Both the position numbers and the translations under genes were made by a program. From NCBI RefSeq assembly GCF_000208745.1, contig NC_030858.1, forward strand, positions 37,434,918 through 37,498,917: a stretch of DNA of 64,000 bases. The letters run 5' to 3'. A model generated the notes under the pieces. That model had not been told where the DNA came from. It did no database searches and saw nothing but the letters and a program-made list of their open reading frames with translations. This document shows, piece after piece, positions 36,601-49,239 of the stretch. Source of the DNA: Theobroma cacao (lineage: Eukaryota; Streptophyta; Magnoliopsida; Malvales; Malvaceae). How positions within the stretch are numbered: position 1 is the stretch's first letter; every line of letters starts with the position of its first letter.

Positions 36601-37852
36601 TTCAGATCCTGCAGATTTGAGGAAAATCATAATAACCAAGATATCAAGACACATGAAGGTACATTTAACATGTGCCAGGCGTATGTATCAAAGCTGACAA
36701 TGATAGTGATGTAGTGTCAAAATGGCCCTCACGCGCCAGAACTTTTTTAGGGGAAACAACATTATAAGCTGCTTGCAACGTTCTAGTCAGCAAAGGTGTT
36801 GAATAATAAAGAAACTTCCAGCATATGACCATTTGCTAAGTTGGTATAGTTAAAGCGCCAACATTATGATGTTTCTACATTAATGGTACTTCGTCTATCA
36901 TACCTCACCAGGTTCACCCCATAATCTGCGCAGGTAAAGGTCAGATTCTGCAACAACAATTCCTGGAGGTAATAATTCTGCACCACGAGGATTTGTTGGA
37001 ACATATATCTGGGTAAAACACACGAGCAGAGAACAATTAACAAACTGGATAAAAAACAAGCAGCACCCTGTAATTGTGAACAAAGAGCATGACTCCACAT
37101 ATATATCAGAGTTAAGCTGACTAAGACAAAGTAAAATGGCTCAAAAAGAAAGCAGCAAACAAAACTCTTTACTGTTGCCCTGAGAATTTGAAAATAAATA
37201 ATCTAAAAAATGCCAATTATATGTCTTCCCCCTTACAAATAACAAAAGATTACAAGGCAAAGAGATGGAGTGTAAACACCACAGGCACCTTAGGAACATT
37301 GCCCCCGGTTGTTTCAGGAGATCTGTCTCTGGGAAAATCATTGTCATCAGGAAGGGCTACATCAAGAGATGATATCAAGCTTGAAGGTAAGTGAATCTGC
37401 AGGGTTTGAAAACAAATCATTTGAATGATATATCCTTCTCTTTTTGGCCAAAATATGGATAATAGATCTATTGCAGCATAGCTAGATATTAATGAAGGAT
37501 AATAGATCTATTGCAGCATAGCTAGATATTAATGAAGGCCAACGTACCTTATTAAGGGAAGCATATGGAAATGATACACCAATAAAAAATCCAAAAACGA
37601 CTCCAAGAATTGTTATGATAATGATCCTTGCACTATCATTTGTTTTCTTAAAAACTCCACTGCAAAGCATTGAAATAGTTCAGTAAATGGGACCCTGAAA
37701 ATTTGTTATCATCCCAAGAAAGTTTGGGAATTCAAGATGCATAAGAGAGCTATAAGGTTAAAAACCGTTATTTACACCATTACTTTCTAAAAGTGACATA
37801 TAATAATTAATAAGTGAACAACAAATCCTAACCTGCGGTGCACAGTGCCCAT
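33648..37852 (-). CDS. DUF707 family type II membrane protein, 380 aa (putative glycosyltransferase-like)
   Basis: Fourteen exons: 37852-37833, 37659-37548, 37396-37289, 37008-36904, 36608-36525, 36426-36311, 36095-35994, 35910-35797, 35677-35621, 35329-35263, 34828-34775, 34387-34313, 33889-33854, 33740-33648. All are in frame. A short cytosolic N-terminus is followed by a signal-anchor (IIIITILGVVFGFFIGVSF, about 19-37) and a lumenal domain. DUF707 landmarks are PRGAELLPPGIVVAESDLYLRRLWG, KKPKYLVTFTVGIAQRNNIDACVKKF, FIWDEDLGVEHFN (W203-D-E-D-L), APVFSREAWRCVWYMIQNDLVHGWGLD and GVVDSQWIIHQVIPSLG. The D-E-D near a hydrophobic strand resembles a GT-A DxD metal site. No reaction is established. 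Arabidopsis At2g28310 is the likely counterpart (recall); its name trimethylguanosine synthase is misleading. Exon 1 is only 20 nt, and a leader exon probably lies near 38930-39040. Confidence 0.93.
35591..35615. repeat. (GA)12 microsatellite next to DUF707 exon 9 donor
   Basis: On the gene strand, intron 9 begins GTATGC followed directly by (TC)12. Confidence 0.95.
35765..35791. repeat. (GA)13 microsatellite next to DUF707 exon 8 donor
   Basis: On the gene strand, intron 8 begins GTAGGC followed directly by (TC)13. The intron is only 119 bp long. Confidence 0.95.
37457..37536. repeat. Perfect 40-bp tandem duplication in DUF707 intron 2
   Basis: Two identical 40-bp copies (37457-37496 and 37497-37536) of a unit starting GGATAATAGATC and ending ATATTAATGAA. 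The duplication starts 11 bases inside the intron from the exon 2 donor. Confidence 0.95.
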
Positions 37853-40607
37853 CTCAGTATACTCTCTTTGCACTTGAGTTAAAAGGTTAGGTGACCACAA
37901 GAACAGTTATCTCCCATAAGCACCTTCAGGAGCAAATGGGGCATTCTTCAAGTTCACCAAAGCAATGCAACTCTAATCTTCAATATATTACAAAAAGAAT
38001 CAAAATACCAACAAAATATCTCCAATGCTATATATTTCAAAAGAGTGCTTCGGATTAGAGGAATATAATAAATTCACAACATTTAAGGTGGCAAGAAACG
38101 AAAGCTAGAACAGAAATGACAAGTCTCATTTGTTTCTTAAGATAATGCAATTGAAATCAAATACAAAAAGTTAACACACGATACAAGCAAGCCACCATAT
38201 TAATTATTACTTCAACTCAGCCAATGATTAAAAATTTCAAACTTTAAAACCACTGACATAGTTCAAGCATGTTTTGACCATCCTTTAATTTTAGAAAGCA
38301 ATACACTGTAAAAATTCAACTACAGATGTATGTCAAAACTATTAACACTCTTATAAATAAAAAACTGTCATAAATTATGCTATTCATACTGTTTTCTCTC
38401 TGCAGAACCACTCCTTTATGCTTTCCCACTTTTCGGTTCATTCCCATTTTACCATCCTTGATCCACCACATGTTTTTCCAAAACCCAAAATGCAAATCAC
38501 TTCAAAATAATAAAAAACCGCCAAATTATGCAGTGAACAGAAATATCCAATTAATCAATTTGCATCTACAAAGATAACATCTTTACTCTCTGTTAAAAGA
38601 AACAGTTAAGCCACTCCATTCAAATTCTTGATCTGAATACTAAACAAGAAATCTTCCTCATCACATTTAGCAAAAACCCAGATTGTTTAAACAAATACAA
38701 AAGTTTCAACTTTAAGGACCAAAATACTTCATTTTCTAAAGAACGAAAACTTTACATTCCAAGATCATAGCCAAGAAGAAGAAGAAAGAAAACCCAAGAA
38801 AAAAAAAAGACTTACTTCATAAAAATTGGCCATCAAGAAATCATTTTTATAGAAAAATAACTAAAACCCAACAACAAAAAATATACATATTTCAACAAGG
38901 AAATGCTAGGGTTGGAGAAACTTACGTGGTTGATTAGTTGATCTTGTGTCACAGAGAGAGAGAGAAACAGAGAGAAAAAAGGAGAGCCTTTTCTAAATTT
39001 TAAAGGGGGATACAGAGAGAGAGAGAGAGACAATGAGAGCAGAAAGTCACATCTGGTTTATATTGTGTTTGGGCTTTCAGGGGACTAAAATTAAAAAATT
39101 TTAAATTACTAATTATTTAATTAAAATTAAAATTATCATTATTATAAATACCATGTATATATAATTAGAGTTTGTACTTTAAGAAGAATTAACAAATACT
39201 TATAAATAAAAACAATCACTTTTTTAATAATTAAATATTTGAGAAAGTTTAAAAGAGATCAAAGATTATATATACACACATATATGCATACATATAAATC
39301 GATTATACTACCTCATTTAATTTAAATATTTTTACAACGATCATCTTAATTTATCAAGTATCAGTTTTAAAATTACGAATAAATGTGTCTCGAATTAAAA
39401 ATTTCAGATTATTTAAAACATCATGATTGGTCAAACATATTTTTGTAATCCAATAAATTTTATAAATGAATTATCAAAAGTAGTAGTTGGCTTGTCAATA
39501 TGAGAACATTTTATCTTTTATCTTTTATTGCTAATATTTATTTGGAAAAAAGTTTCAATTTTGGAAATAAATTAAATCTAAATTACACTATCTAAAATCA
39601 TAACAAATTAGTAATCCAATTCAGAAAAAATAGATTTTGCTGAGCAAAAATCTTCAAGTAGTACAGTATTAACCAAATATAAACTTATCCTTTTAAGAAA
39701 TTTTGATGGCAAAAGAAGAATTTACTAGATATTTTCAACGATAATAATAGAATAAAAAGAAATTTTTTTAGAATAATTATGATTGTGACATAAAATATAA
39801 ACGAAGACGAATAAAACTATAAAAAAAGTGACATAGACACATACTTTGAAACCATTACCTAACATTTTCGATTTTCCGACCACGTCAATTTTGACGATAT
39901 TATCTTAATAGAATTTTACACTGTTTACATTTACAATGAAAGATGAAAATTCCATATTCTATATGGGAACTTTGGTGTCCATCCAATGCGATGTTTGCTT
40001 GAACTCTATGCAATAGCTCACCACCAACCACTTTAATATGTTTACGTGCCACTGGCCATATCAGGAAAGTTGCACTTCTTGGGGATTTTTAGGTGATCAA
40101 TCAAATGTCATTAAGAGATTCAAATAAACAAATAAATATATATGTAGTTTTTAAATTTTAAGACGCGTATTCAATTTAAATATATTTTTAATTTTAGAAA
40201 AAAAGAATTTTTTTATTATTATTTTAATTTTTACGTATAAAAATAAGTAAACAACTTTAAATTTTACGAGCAGTATTGAACAAAGATAAAGAGGAGAGAG
40301 AGAGTAATGCTGGATTAATTTCATGTTTCTGTTTGTGGAGACAATTACAGTTTACAGCAGAGCCACTCTTGGCTTTCATTGAGTAACATCAATTCTTTTC
40401 CCCATTAATCCTGCTTCCCAATTCCAATAATTGGAATATCAATCAAGGAAGAAACAATGTTAAACCTTTGTTTCCCACTGTTTCTTCCCCTCCCTCTTTT
40501 TTTTATGGTTCCATTGATTCAGGTATAAGTAAAAAAAAGGAAACAAAAATATTACATTGGTGAATTATGAAAGAAATAAAGAATAACCAATAGCAAAAGG
40601 GATTCAA
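37853..40607. other. DUF707 leader/promoter and intergenic region
   Basis: No coding exon was found. The minus strand carries a CT-rich leader-like zone at 38955-39035 (TCTCTCTCTC runs), the probable transcription start of the DUF707 gene. A leader intron would then run to about 37870. From 39060 to 40600 there is AT-rich sequence without recognised features, ending in the 3' flank of the glycosyltransferase gene. Confidence 0.4.
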
Positions 40608-43600
40608 TCAAAGGAATTTTGAGCATTGCTGCGGCAGGCCTGTCACGCGATTAACCGTCACGATCTCTGTGGCATTATCGCATCGTAGTACGTCTTGACC
40701 CAGCTTGGCTCCTGCTGCCTTGAGCCCCTTGAGTGAAACAGGTTGGTTGAACAGGTTGAGTGATGGCAGCTTTGAGGCTGGAGGCATCTTCCCTTTAGGC
40801 AACAGGGGTCTAAAATCTTCCTTAAGCAATGGGACTTCAAAGTCTGCCTTGTCATGCCTAACGACGTTGTCCTTGGCACTGATGTGAGCTCCTGGTTCCA
40901 TATGGTTAGTTGAGAAGCTAGCTTGGTTTGGGAAGTTGGGATAGAGGCTAACATAGCCTCTGAGGTACATCATGTCGATGAGAAACTTCTTCCATGAAGC
41001 TTGCCAACCATTTGTTCTAGACTTTGGGATTTGAACTGGGTTTGCTTTGGCATCTTCAGTGAACCTCATATTCATGTACACGTAGAACTCTCTCCAATGC
41101 TTGGGGAAGAACACTGAACCCCAACTGCAAGGTAGCTGGTGAAGGTAAGGTGTGTTGGGGTGAATGCGCTTGAAGAACTCAGTTGGGTTCCATTTTGGCC
41201 TTTCCTTCACAACTTCAACCAGTCGTGGAGTGTAAAGAGAGATCGATGAGAGCTCAGGAAGGGAGATCTGAGGGTCATAATGGTAGGCTAAGAGAGCATA
41301 TTTAATCCATAGATAGTAGTAAGGAGAGACTTCGATATCATCCTCGAGGAGTAGGCCATAGTCGTCATCTGATGTTGGGTACCAACTCTCACTTACTGCT
41401 CGAATCAGCCCCCCTTGAATGATTCTCCTTCTGAGTGTTTTAGGACCATGAGGCCACTCAAATGAATCTACGAGTTTGATGGTTGCCTCATCCACTTTAC
41501 TGTCCATATTGAAGCTTATAGGAATCTCATCTCCAACATAGTATGCGTCACTGAGAGATTTAAGCAGCCTTGTTAAGGATGGAGCACGGTTTTGGGTGAT
41601 TATGTTGACAGAGATCCTCATCCGGTTCCAATCTGCAATTGACAATTGACCACTTAGATGATTGCTCATCAGATAAATGAGGGGTGGGAAGGTGGAAAAA
41701 TATGAATGAAGCAGAGATCAGTGAACTAGATTTTTAGCTAAATGCACCAATTTGTTCATCAAAAATCTTTAAAGACCATTTGCAAAGATACCATGTTCTC
41801 CTTGCCACCTACTTTTTGGGATCTGCTGAATCCTAACAACTCCAGTCAAAGCCTATGCCTATTAGGTAAATTTTCTGTACAAGTATAGTTTATTGTTTGA
41901 GGTATTAGGAATCCTTTTGTGGAAGGGTATGCACTTCTTGACTCACTAAACATACTTGACAGCCTTAAAGGCTCGAACCATCGAAATTTATCAGAACCAA
42001 GCAAGATCACGGCTTCTTTTTAATAATGTCGATTGTTCGTTTCTAGGTATTCAGTTATTATATATGGATATGGCTCTGAAGGAGAAAAGGTTAGCAGTCT
42101 TACTTGGCAATGCTGTTGACCTTAGATCAGCCATCCATAGAACCTTTGAGACAGATGACCTTGGTAGAAGTACCAGTGCAGTACCATTTGCATTCGTCTC
42201 GGATGCCAACTTCAAAGCTTTCTTCACATTGGGGTCAATGTCTGTCACGGTGATCACTACACTGGGGTTGTGAATTTTGATCAACCCTTTCATGCTAGAG
42301 TACACCGCTTGCAGAACTGGGACCTCAGACTTTGATGCTCCCGAAATTGCCCCAATTTGCAAATCGAAAATCTTAAATCTTCGCTCTTTACAAACCAACT
42401 TTGGCCAGTTCAAAGCTGCTGCAGCATCTTCACATGGGCAGAAACCACCTCCAGAGACTACAATATAAGCCTTCTTGCCAACAGTAGACCTGAACTTTTC
42501 AAGCAGTGGTGCAAGTGCCTTGACCTCATCAACAGAGTGAGCATAAAAGAGAGCATCAATCTTTTGAGGATACATTGCAGCCCACTGAGTTATATAACCA
42601 GTAGTCAGTGCCCTCCACCACTGATCATCTCTGACTTGAACTATGTCCTTGAAGATTACAGTGGTTTCGGACACATAAGCAAGCCTATGTTCACTGTCTC
42701 CCCAAGTTTCTTTGTCAGTTGGGTCAACTGGAAGAACAAATGAGCCAGCATTTCTATACTTCTGAAGCTGATAGCTGCACAAGTTCGCAAAAAAAATTAT
42801 AACCATCAGAACCCTGAAAACTACTAGAAGTTTAGAACAGGAAAGATTATCCAATCTGTATAACAGTCTTTGGAATGCCATAAGAAACTTGAGCTACACC
42901 TTGATCAAATCAGCAGTAGCACTTAGCAACTATAATTAGCTCTGATTTAAAATATGATTTTCATTATTCTTATCATCACGACCGCCATTCTAGTTCTTCT
43001 ACTGCTGTTACTATTATTCTTTATCAACTTAGAAGTGCCAAAGGATTGTAATTTTGGAATTCTAAGATCACATATTAATTCTGAAAAGGGCTACCTAGGG
43101 ACCAACTTAACACTCAATAATGTTGAGATAGTGCTGCACAGAATCTTAGAAGTGAGTGCCATTTCCTACCAAGTTTCACTTCCTCCAGCAAATTCAACAT
43201 GTATAATGTGAAGTAAATAATTTAGAACAGACAAAACCAGTGATGCAGAACTATTAGTAGTGGAAACAGGATACAGAGTATCCATCCTTAAGTGGAACTA
43301 GTATATAAAAAAATCCATCATTTCCCTCTTAGGGATTACAATATTCAGAAAAGCTGACAAAATTAGTACTAATAAATTGTAGCAAGAGTTAAGAAGATTT
43401 TTTCATAGAAAAACAGAATTAAGTAGAGAATTAGTACTTCAAATTCTTTCTGAGTCAACTTTCAATACCATCAATATTTAGATCAGGTTAGTTGCATGGT
43501 CAACTTCCTGTTGCGTTGAACCTATACTCTGAACATAATTTATCAAATATGTGAAGATCTCTCTGCTGCAATCATTTTCCTCAAGATAATTAAATCAATA

Positions 43601-44931
43601 TACTTAGCAATGATACCTATTGGTCTTCATCACAACTGATTTAGAATAATGAATAGCTTGTTTGCATAATATTAAACAGGTGACCAAACCAAGAAAAGAT
43701 GCTTTACCATGGTGAGACAGGTGGAAGCACGAAAATGAGTAGGACCGATGTCTATATGCACATAAACAAGATGATAATGTGCAGAAAACAATGAGAATCT
43801 GGCAGGGTTTCAGTCACTGTAAACGTACCTAAGGTGCAGATCTTCACCAGTCATGAATGTGAAAGGTCTCTCAATGAAAAGTGCCTTGACAAGCTCTGCA
43901 GATAAGAACCATGAGCTGGAAAGAAAATCCACCTGCACAATTTTGTCAACTGTAATATCATAGGCAGGGTCAGGCAAGTAAAGCCCTGCCTCCTTGGATC
44001 GAAATTTCCTATAGCTTGGGAATGTGAAGTCCTTCTGTCTGAAAGGCAAGATCCTTCCTATGCTGCCCAAAACAGAGTTTTTGTACTTTTCAGTTCCTGC
44101 TGCATGAGATAAAATCTGTAGCATTTTCTTCCCAGGAATCATGTCATCATCAAGGATATAAACCAGATCAGCTTCTGTTTGTAAAGCCATTTGGAACCTG
44201 CCATAGTACTTGAAATCATAGCTTGAACTAATGAAGCTGATCCTTGAATCATTGTAGCTCTCAACAATTCTCTTCAGAGAGAGCTCGTTTGGACTCCCAA
44301 ATGAAAGCACCCAAACATGATGGACTGGGAGCGTCTGTTGGAGCAATGAATCAAGCTGGGCACAAAGTGTTTTTCTCTTGAAATGGTTCAAGAGCACTGT
44401 CACTTTTGGTCTATTTGGACCACGCATATCCCACTTGGATTTCATTGCCATTAGCTCAGCCAGAGTTTCTGTACCAATGGTCTTGCTTTGAAAATCCAGT
44501 ACCTTATCATACAACTCTCTCTTCAACTTGATCATCTGAACATCATTGGACTTCTTCTGCATGAAATCAATCTTCTCATGCTCACAAACTTCAGATGGGG
44601 TAATCGGAGGGACTTCAGCTCTGATGAGAGAAGCAGCTTCTTGGTAGCGACCAAGAACATGCGGTGGGATGATGAACTGTTTCATGTTCCTCGCAATCCT
44701 TGTAGCCCAAGTAAAGTCTGGTTTTGTTCTTAAATCCACTGCTGGACTCATGTAATACAAAAGGAATGTTGCATACACTGCAAACGCAAATTGCAGGCAG
44801 GTGAGAGCTGTCACAAGCCGAGTAGAGGCATTCTTAGGAACCTTGACCTTAGCCTTTCCTCCAACATAATCACTGAGCATTCCTTCCAAGTAATCCCCAC
44901 TTCTCACATTTGAACCCCGGACAAATCCCAT
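40608..44931 (-). CDS. Two-domain GT-A-like glycosyltransferase, type II membrane protein, 932 aa
   Basis: Three exons: 44931-43829, 42774-42104, 41632-40608. Introns are 1054 and 471 bp, and both junctions are in frame. One signal-anchor (LVTALTCLQFAFAVYATFLLYY, 39-60) puts the rest in the Golgi or ER lumen. Domain 1 (about 174-368, exon 1) looks like a GT2/GT64-type GT-A fold: KVTVLLNHFKRKTLCAQLDSLL and VYILDDDMIPG, with D261-D-D as the likely metal site. Exon 2 (368-592) is a conserved spacer with VSGGGFCPCEDAAAALNWP and a TVTDIDPNVKK segment. Domain 3 (593-932, exon 3) is a second GT-A-like unit: RISVNIITQNRAPSLTRLLKSL, then GLLLEDDIEVSPYYYLW (E688-D-D), then LPCSWGSVFFPKHW. The closest relative I recall is Arabidopsis At5g12260, annotated only as a glycosyltransferase. 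Donor and acceptor sugars are unknown. Confidence 0.88.
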
Positions 44932-44936
44932 TTCAT
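44904..44936 (-). promoter_or_regulatory. Short upstream ORF overlapping the glycosyltransferase start
   Basis: An ATG five bases upstream of the main start opens a 10-codon frame (MKWDLSGVQM, stop at 44904) that overlaps the main start out of frame. Its context is weak (T at -3), while the main ATG has G at -3 and G at +4, so leaky scanning would allow normal translation. Confidence 0.45.
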
Positions 44937-47900
44937 GGATTTCAGTTTATCCCTACAAAAACAATCACAGAAGGAAAATATATTCAACCCAAAATGCTTT
45001 GAAAGAATCCAAGTTTGAAGTGAGCAATGGAAGAGACAAAAGTGGGGGGGTGTAGAAGAAGCTGGTGACGACGGCCAATGGATCCTGTGCCATTGTATAT
45101 ATATATAAATGGAAAGGTACTGAAAAGTGAAGGTGAAGCACCCCATGAGAAATGCAGCAAAGGGGTCACATGGGCTAAACGTTTACATTAATAAAGCTAA
45201 ATTAACAAATTATATTTTGTTGTATATACGCGTTACGTTCACCACTTCTCTTCCCTCATACATTTCCATTGAACTGCCTTGTACCACCCTCAAGACACTC
45301 ACCTAGAAAAAGCCGGTTTTCATGGCGTAGAAAAGGGCTATCCCTGCGTTTTTGGCACTGCCCACATAATCCCATATGCTTTATTTTCTTTTCTCTCTCT
45401 CCCTCAAAGCTTTTAACACTGAAATTTAGATCTTCCAGAACAATTCCCACCCCCCTAGGGATTGAATAAAAGTACAAAAAAGGAATATATTTAAGAGTTT
45501 TATTTGTCAAACTCAGTTCCCTAGATCAGGATTACCTGTCCAATGAAGTTTAATACAAGTAAATTTATTAAAAGCCAAAATATATATGAATAAACAAGAC
45601 AAAACACAGAAGTCATGACAGTACCTTGGTCATAAAGGAAACGAACCCAGAGCGAGATTAACTACAAGGAAGAGCCCGCCTTTCTCTTGTTCAGCAAATG
45701 AAGCAAAGAAAAGAAACCTTTGATTCAAACGAAACAAATGTTGTCAATGGCTAGAACGACGCCGCGTCGAGTAGAGCTGTCGACAAGGGAGGTATATTAG
45801 GCAAAAGGAGGAAAGATCGAGTATATAAGAGAAATTAACAACGAGGAAAAACGAAAATGACTTGAATATACATATATAGCATTGGCAGGGTTTGACTTTG
45901 CATGTAGATACGTAAATGAACATTGCAGCAAGCTCTCTCTCTCTCTCTCTCTCTGTTAATGGCTTTTTGCCTAACTTTGTGCAAGTTGAGTTAATGCAAG
46001 AAAACCCATCACTGGACTTGCTTCCACAAGGGAGAAACATTCAACCTAAGACATCTCAACGCTTCTTTTCTTCTCTTAATTTTATCAGGTGAGATGCCAT
46101 TATAATCTGAAGGAGAAACTGCCTTTTGATTCAATCAGGGTTTGTCTGTGTGCTGATTAAGAACATCAACAGGGATTTCAAGAGTTTATTTATGTTAGAT
46201 ATACGACAAAGAATCTTAACCGCCATGCATCCATTGAAGAGCTTCCAATTAACGACAAATTAGTTCTGCTGATTTCACTTCTTTTATACTGTTTTTTCTT
46301 TGAACATAACATATTCTACTCGTGTAATTATGAAATCTTTTTATTAATAAATATTTCGTTCGAAGAATTCATGTTTTGATTCCCTGCTTTCAATGTACGA
46401 ATTTCGAGATATGAAATGTACTTGCTAAGGGTACTTTTTCCTTCTTTAACACATTGAATCTATACAATGGAAATCTCAAGAGCTCTATGAGGATTATACT
46501 TTAAGTACTAATTTCATGATAAAAATCTTTATCAATGTGCTCAAAGTCTCATGTTGCAATTATAGTCACATGATGATGACATGAACCCTTTCAACCTACA
46601 TATTGCATGATCATTCGGGATATGTATTTTTAAAGCTTTATGTCAATTTCAAGTTTGGCAATGCAGCCTTCCATAGCTCCTTTGATAATCACATAATTGT
46701 TTAGGTATTAGAAGAGAATTTTCTTTTAAATTTCGAGTAAATTTTGATAATTTGAAATTCAATTTTTTTTTAACCATGACGCTAATCACTATTAAATTTT
46801 ACTTTCGAAAAGTCTTAATTACCTAATCATTGAATTTTCGTCATACGTTGAATGAATGTCAACTCACCTCTTCTTCTATCTCCCAAGCCATGATTAGGGT
46901 AATTACCTTCTTAATCCATGCAACAAACGCACACATGCAAAAGCTTAGATCTCACACACGTGGAAATGGCAAAGAACATGGATCATAATTTGTCGAGAAA
47001 AATCATTAAACCATTGATTGAGCAAATTTTTCTCCCTCTCCCATGGTCAAAACCCTACAAAGCCCCACAAGTAAAGTCAACCTTGAGCAACCCCTTTTTG
47101 CAAGATCAATTGCACTAAGACAAATTTTGACTGATCAAGCACCAGATGGCCAACTTTGACAGGCAGAAAAAATTTGCATTTACACATATCTAAGTGGAAA
47201 GCCACATAAGCAAAGATCTAAGCAAAATTTTTGGGTGCTAAATTGTTTTATATTACCTAACAAAAATAGGAAAATATATAAAAAAATTCACTCTTCTTTA
47301 GTCTCCATGTGCAGCTCCTCTTCCATTATTCTATTACAAGGTTTGAAGATTCTTGGTCTTAATTAGAACATTTATAAGTGGGATGGTGCCTAAATATATT
47401 GCTTCGAGACAGCTCACATGGTTTCTAGCCTCCTTATAGGGAGAAAATTTCAAAGTTTTTCTTTTTTTTAATATTGACTTTGGGTTTTCTTTGTTTGTTT
47501 TGATTCATGTAGAGTTATGGGTTTCATGTGAGTCATCCTAGGAAATTAATGAGATTTATATGATGATCTTCAAATTAGGAAAAAATTATAAAAGAAATGA
47601 ATGGTGATTTGATTTTGATTTTGATTTTGGTACGAATTCGGCTTTAATGTGAGTTTTCGGGTATTATGTGTTTAATTCAAACCATTTAAGGAGAAAATTC
47701 AATATCAATTTAACCCTCTATAACAAGAATAAGGATTGGAAGAACACATTTTCACTGACAAGTCAAATCTCATCGCATATGGGTTTAATTAGTTTAATTT
47801 TATATTGATTTGTGTGGTTAATTGATTCCTTTATTTGATTTTTTTATAAATATAATATGTTATTTATATTTTTATATAATTATTGAATTGTAATTATAAA

Positions 47901-49239
47901 TTTTAAGTAACCTTGTAAAAAAAATTAAAAAATGGCATTGATTTACTATTAGAAGACCATTTGTAATTAGTAATTGTGGACATCTAAGAGATATATATAT
48001 ATATCATCATAAATAAATAAGTTCTAAGAGCAAGAAACCACCTGGAATATTATAAATAAAATAATCCATTGGTTAAGGAGTTTACTGTTATATGTAAAAT
48101 TTTTTTAGTGTTCTTTATTGCTTATAATTAAATTCTTGATAGATAAAGTTCAGTCACCCCTCATCATTGTTACTGTTGTTTATTTACTTCTTATTTCAGC
48201 ATGGAATCTGACTGAAAGAGTGAAACTTTCTTCTTCTTTATTTATTCTAGTTTAGTGCCTAATTGCAATTAAATTATTGGTAAAAAAATTGACCATAATG
48301 CATGTGAAATTGCTCAAGGAAAAGCATATGACCTAAAATGATTTTAATGCGTAATGATCAAGAAGAAGATTTGAGACTTTCAAGTGATTTTCATTTATTT
48401 TATTTTTAGAAGAAAATTTAATATAATTTCACAAGTTAATTTTGTTATTGTAAATTTCATCTTTCATTTTTAGAAGTTGATTGTATAAATCGTATCTTCA
48501 TTTTTTATCATAAAAGGTTCGGGGTTTATATTCATTTTAAAAATTGAAGTGTTTTGATTAAAACATACTCAACGTACGTGTTTACTTTACGACAAGAGAG
48601 ATAAAGAGTCGTTGTTGAATCCAAATTTTAGGGAAGAGAAATTTTAAGTGCCTAGACATCTTGTGTCACATACTAATCAGCTAATCTTCATAAATCAAGG
48701 GGTATTACAGCTGTTATGAAGAGGCACATGGCTTCCAAGGAAGCATTCAAACCTACATACATGGGTAATTATTTGTCAGTTGTTGCTTAATTTAATCAAT
48801 AATTTCATAGTTAAGAAGTTATAGGATCAATAGGTCTAGATCTTTTGTGCTATCTTTACTTGAGGATTGTGCAAAGAAAACAGTGAGAATGGAATGGAAA
48901 ACCCTGAACCATGGAAAATTTAACCAAATATAACAAGCAATTGAGCAACACAAGTCCAACCATGGAAACAAATTTTCTTTTTTCATTTCATCAGCAACTT
49001 TGCCACAAAGTTGAAGCATTACTGAATCAAATTTCAACTTCAAATGGAAACAAAATGTCAAGCTTCAAATGATGAGTTAATGGGGTTTTTTTGTTTTTTG
49101 GAGGGGGTAGTAGTTTACATCAGAAAATGAGTAAAAAAGAGAAAAAAAGGAAAAATTCCCATTTCAGGAACATCTTGATTTCCTAAAATTAGTTCCCTGG
49201 AATCTGCATTTTGTTGCCTTGGCAATGTCTCAGTCTCTC
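44937..49239. other. Glycosyltransferase leader/promoter and intergenic region
   Basis: TTTTTGTAG just upstream of the glycosyltransferase start (about 44953) looks like the acceptor of a leader intron. A (CT)11 repeat lies at 45933-45954. A plus-strand 17-codon frame at 45747 (MARTTPRRVELSTREVY) is probably chance. From 46050 to 48800 there is AT-rich sequence without recognised genes. The right end is the 3' flank of LOG. Confidence 0.4.
45933..45954. repeat. (CT)11 microsatellite
   Basis: Uninterrupted CT units about 1 kb upstream of the glycosyltransferase start. Possibly promoter or leader sequence. Confidence 0.9.

Noticed and set aside
42060..42881. A separate 276-aa gene starting MAFQRLLYRL
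   Set aside because: Its first part is intron sequence. The conserved part starts at a clear acceptor (TTGTGCAG) and is in phase with exon 1 of the glycosyltransferase, so it is exon 2 of that gene.
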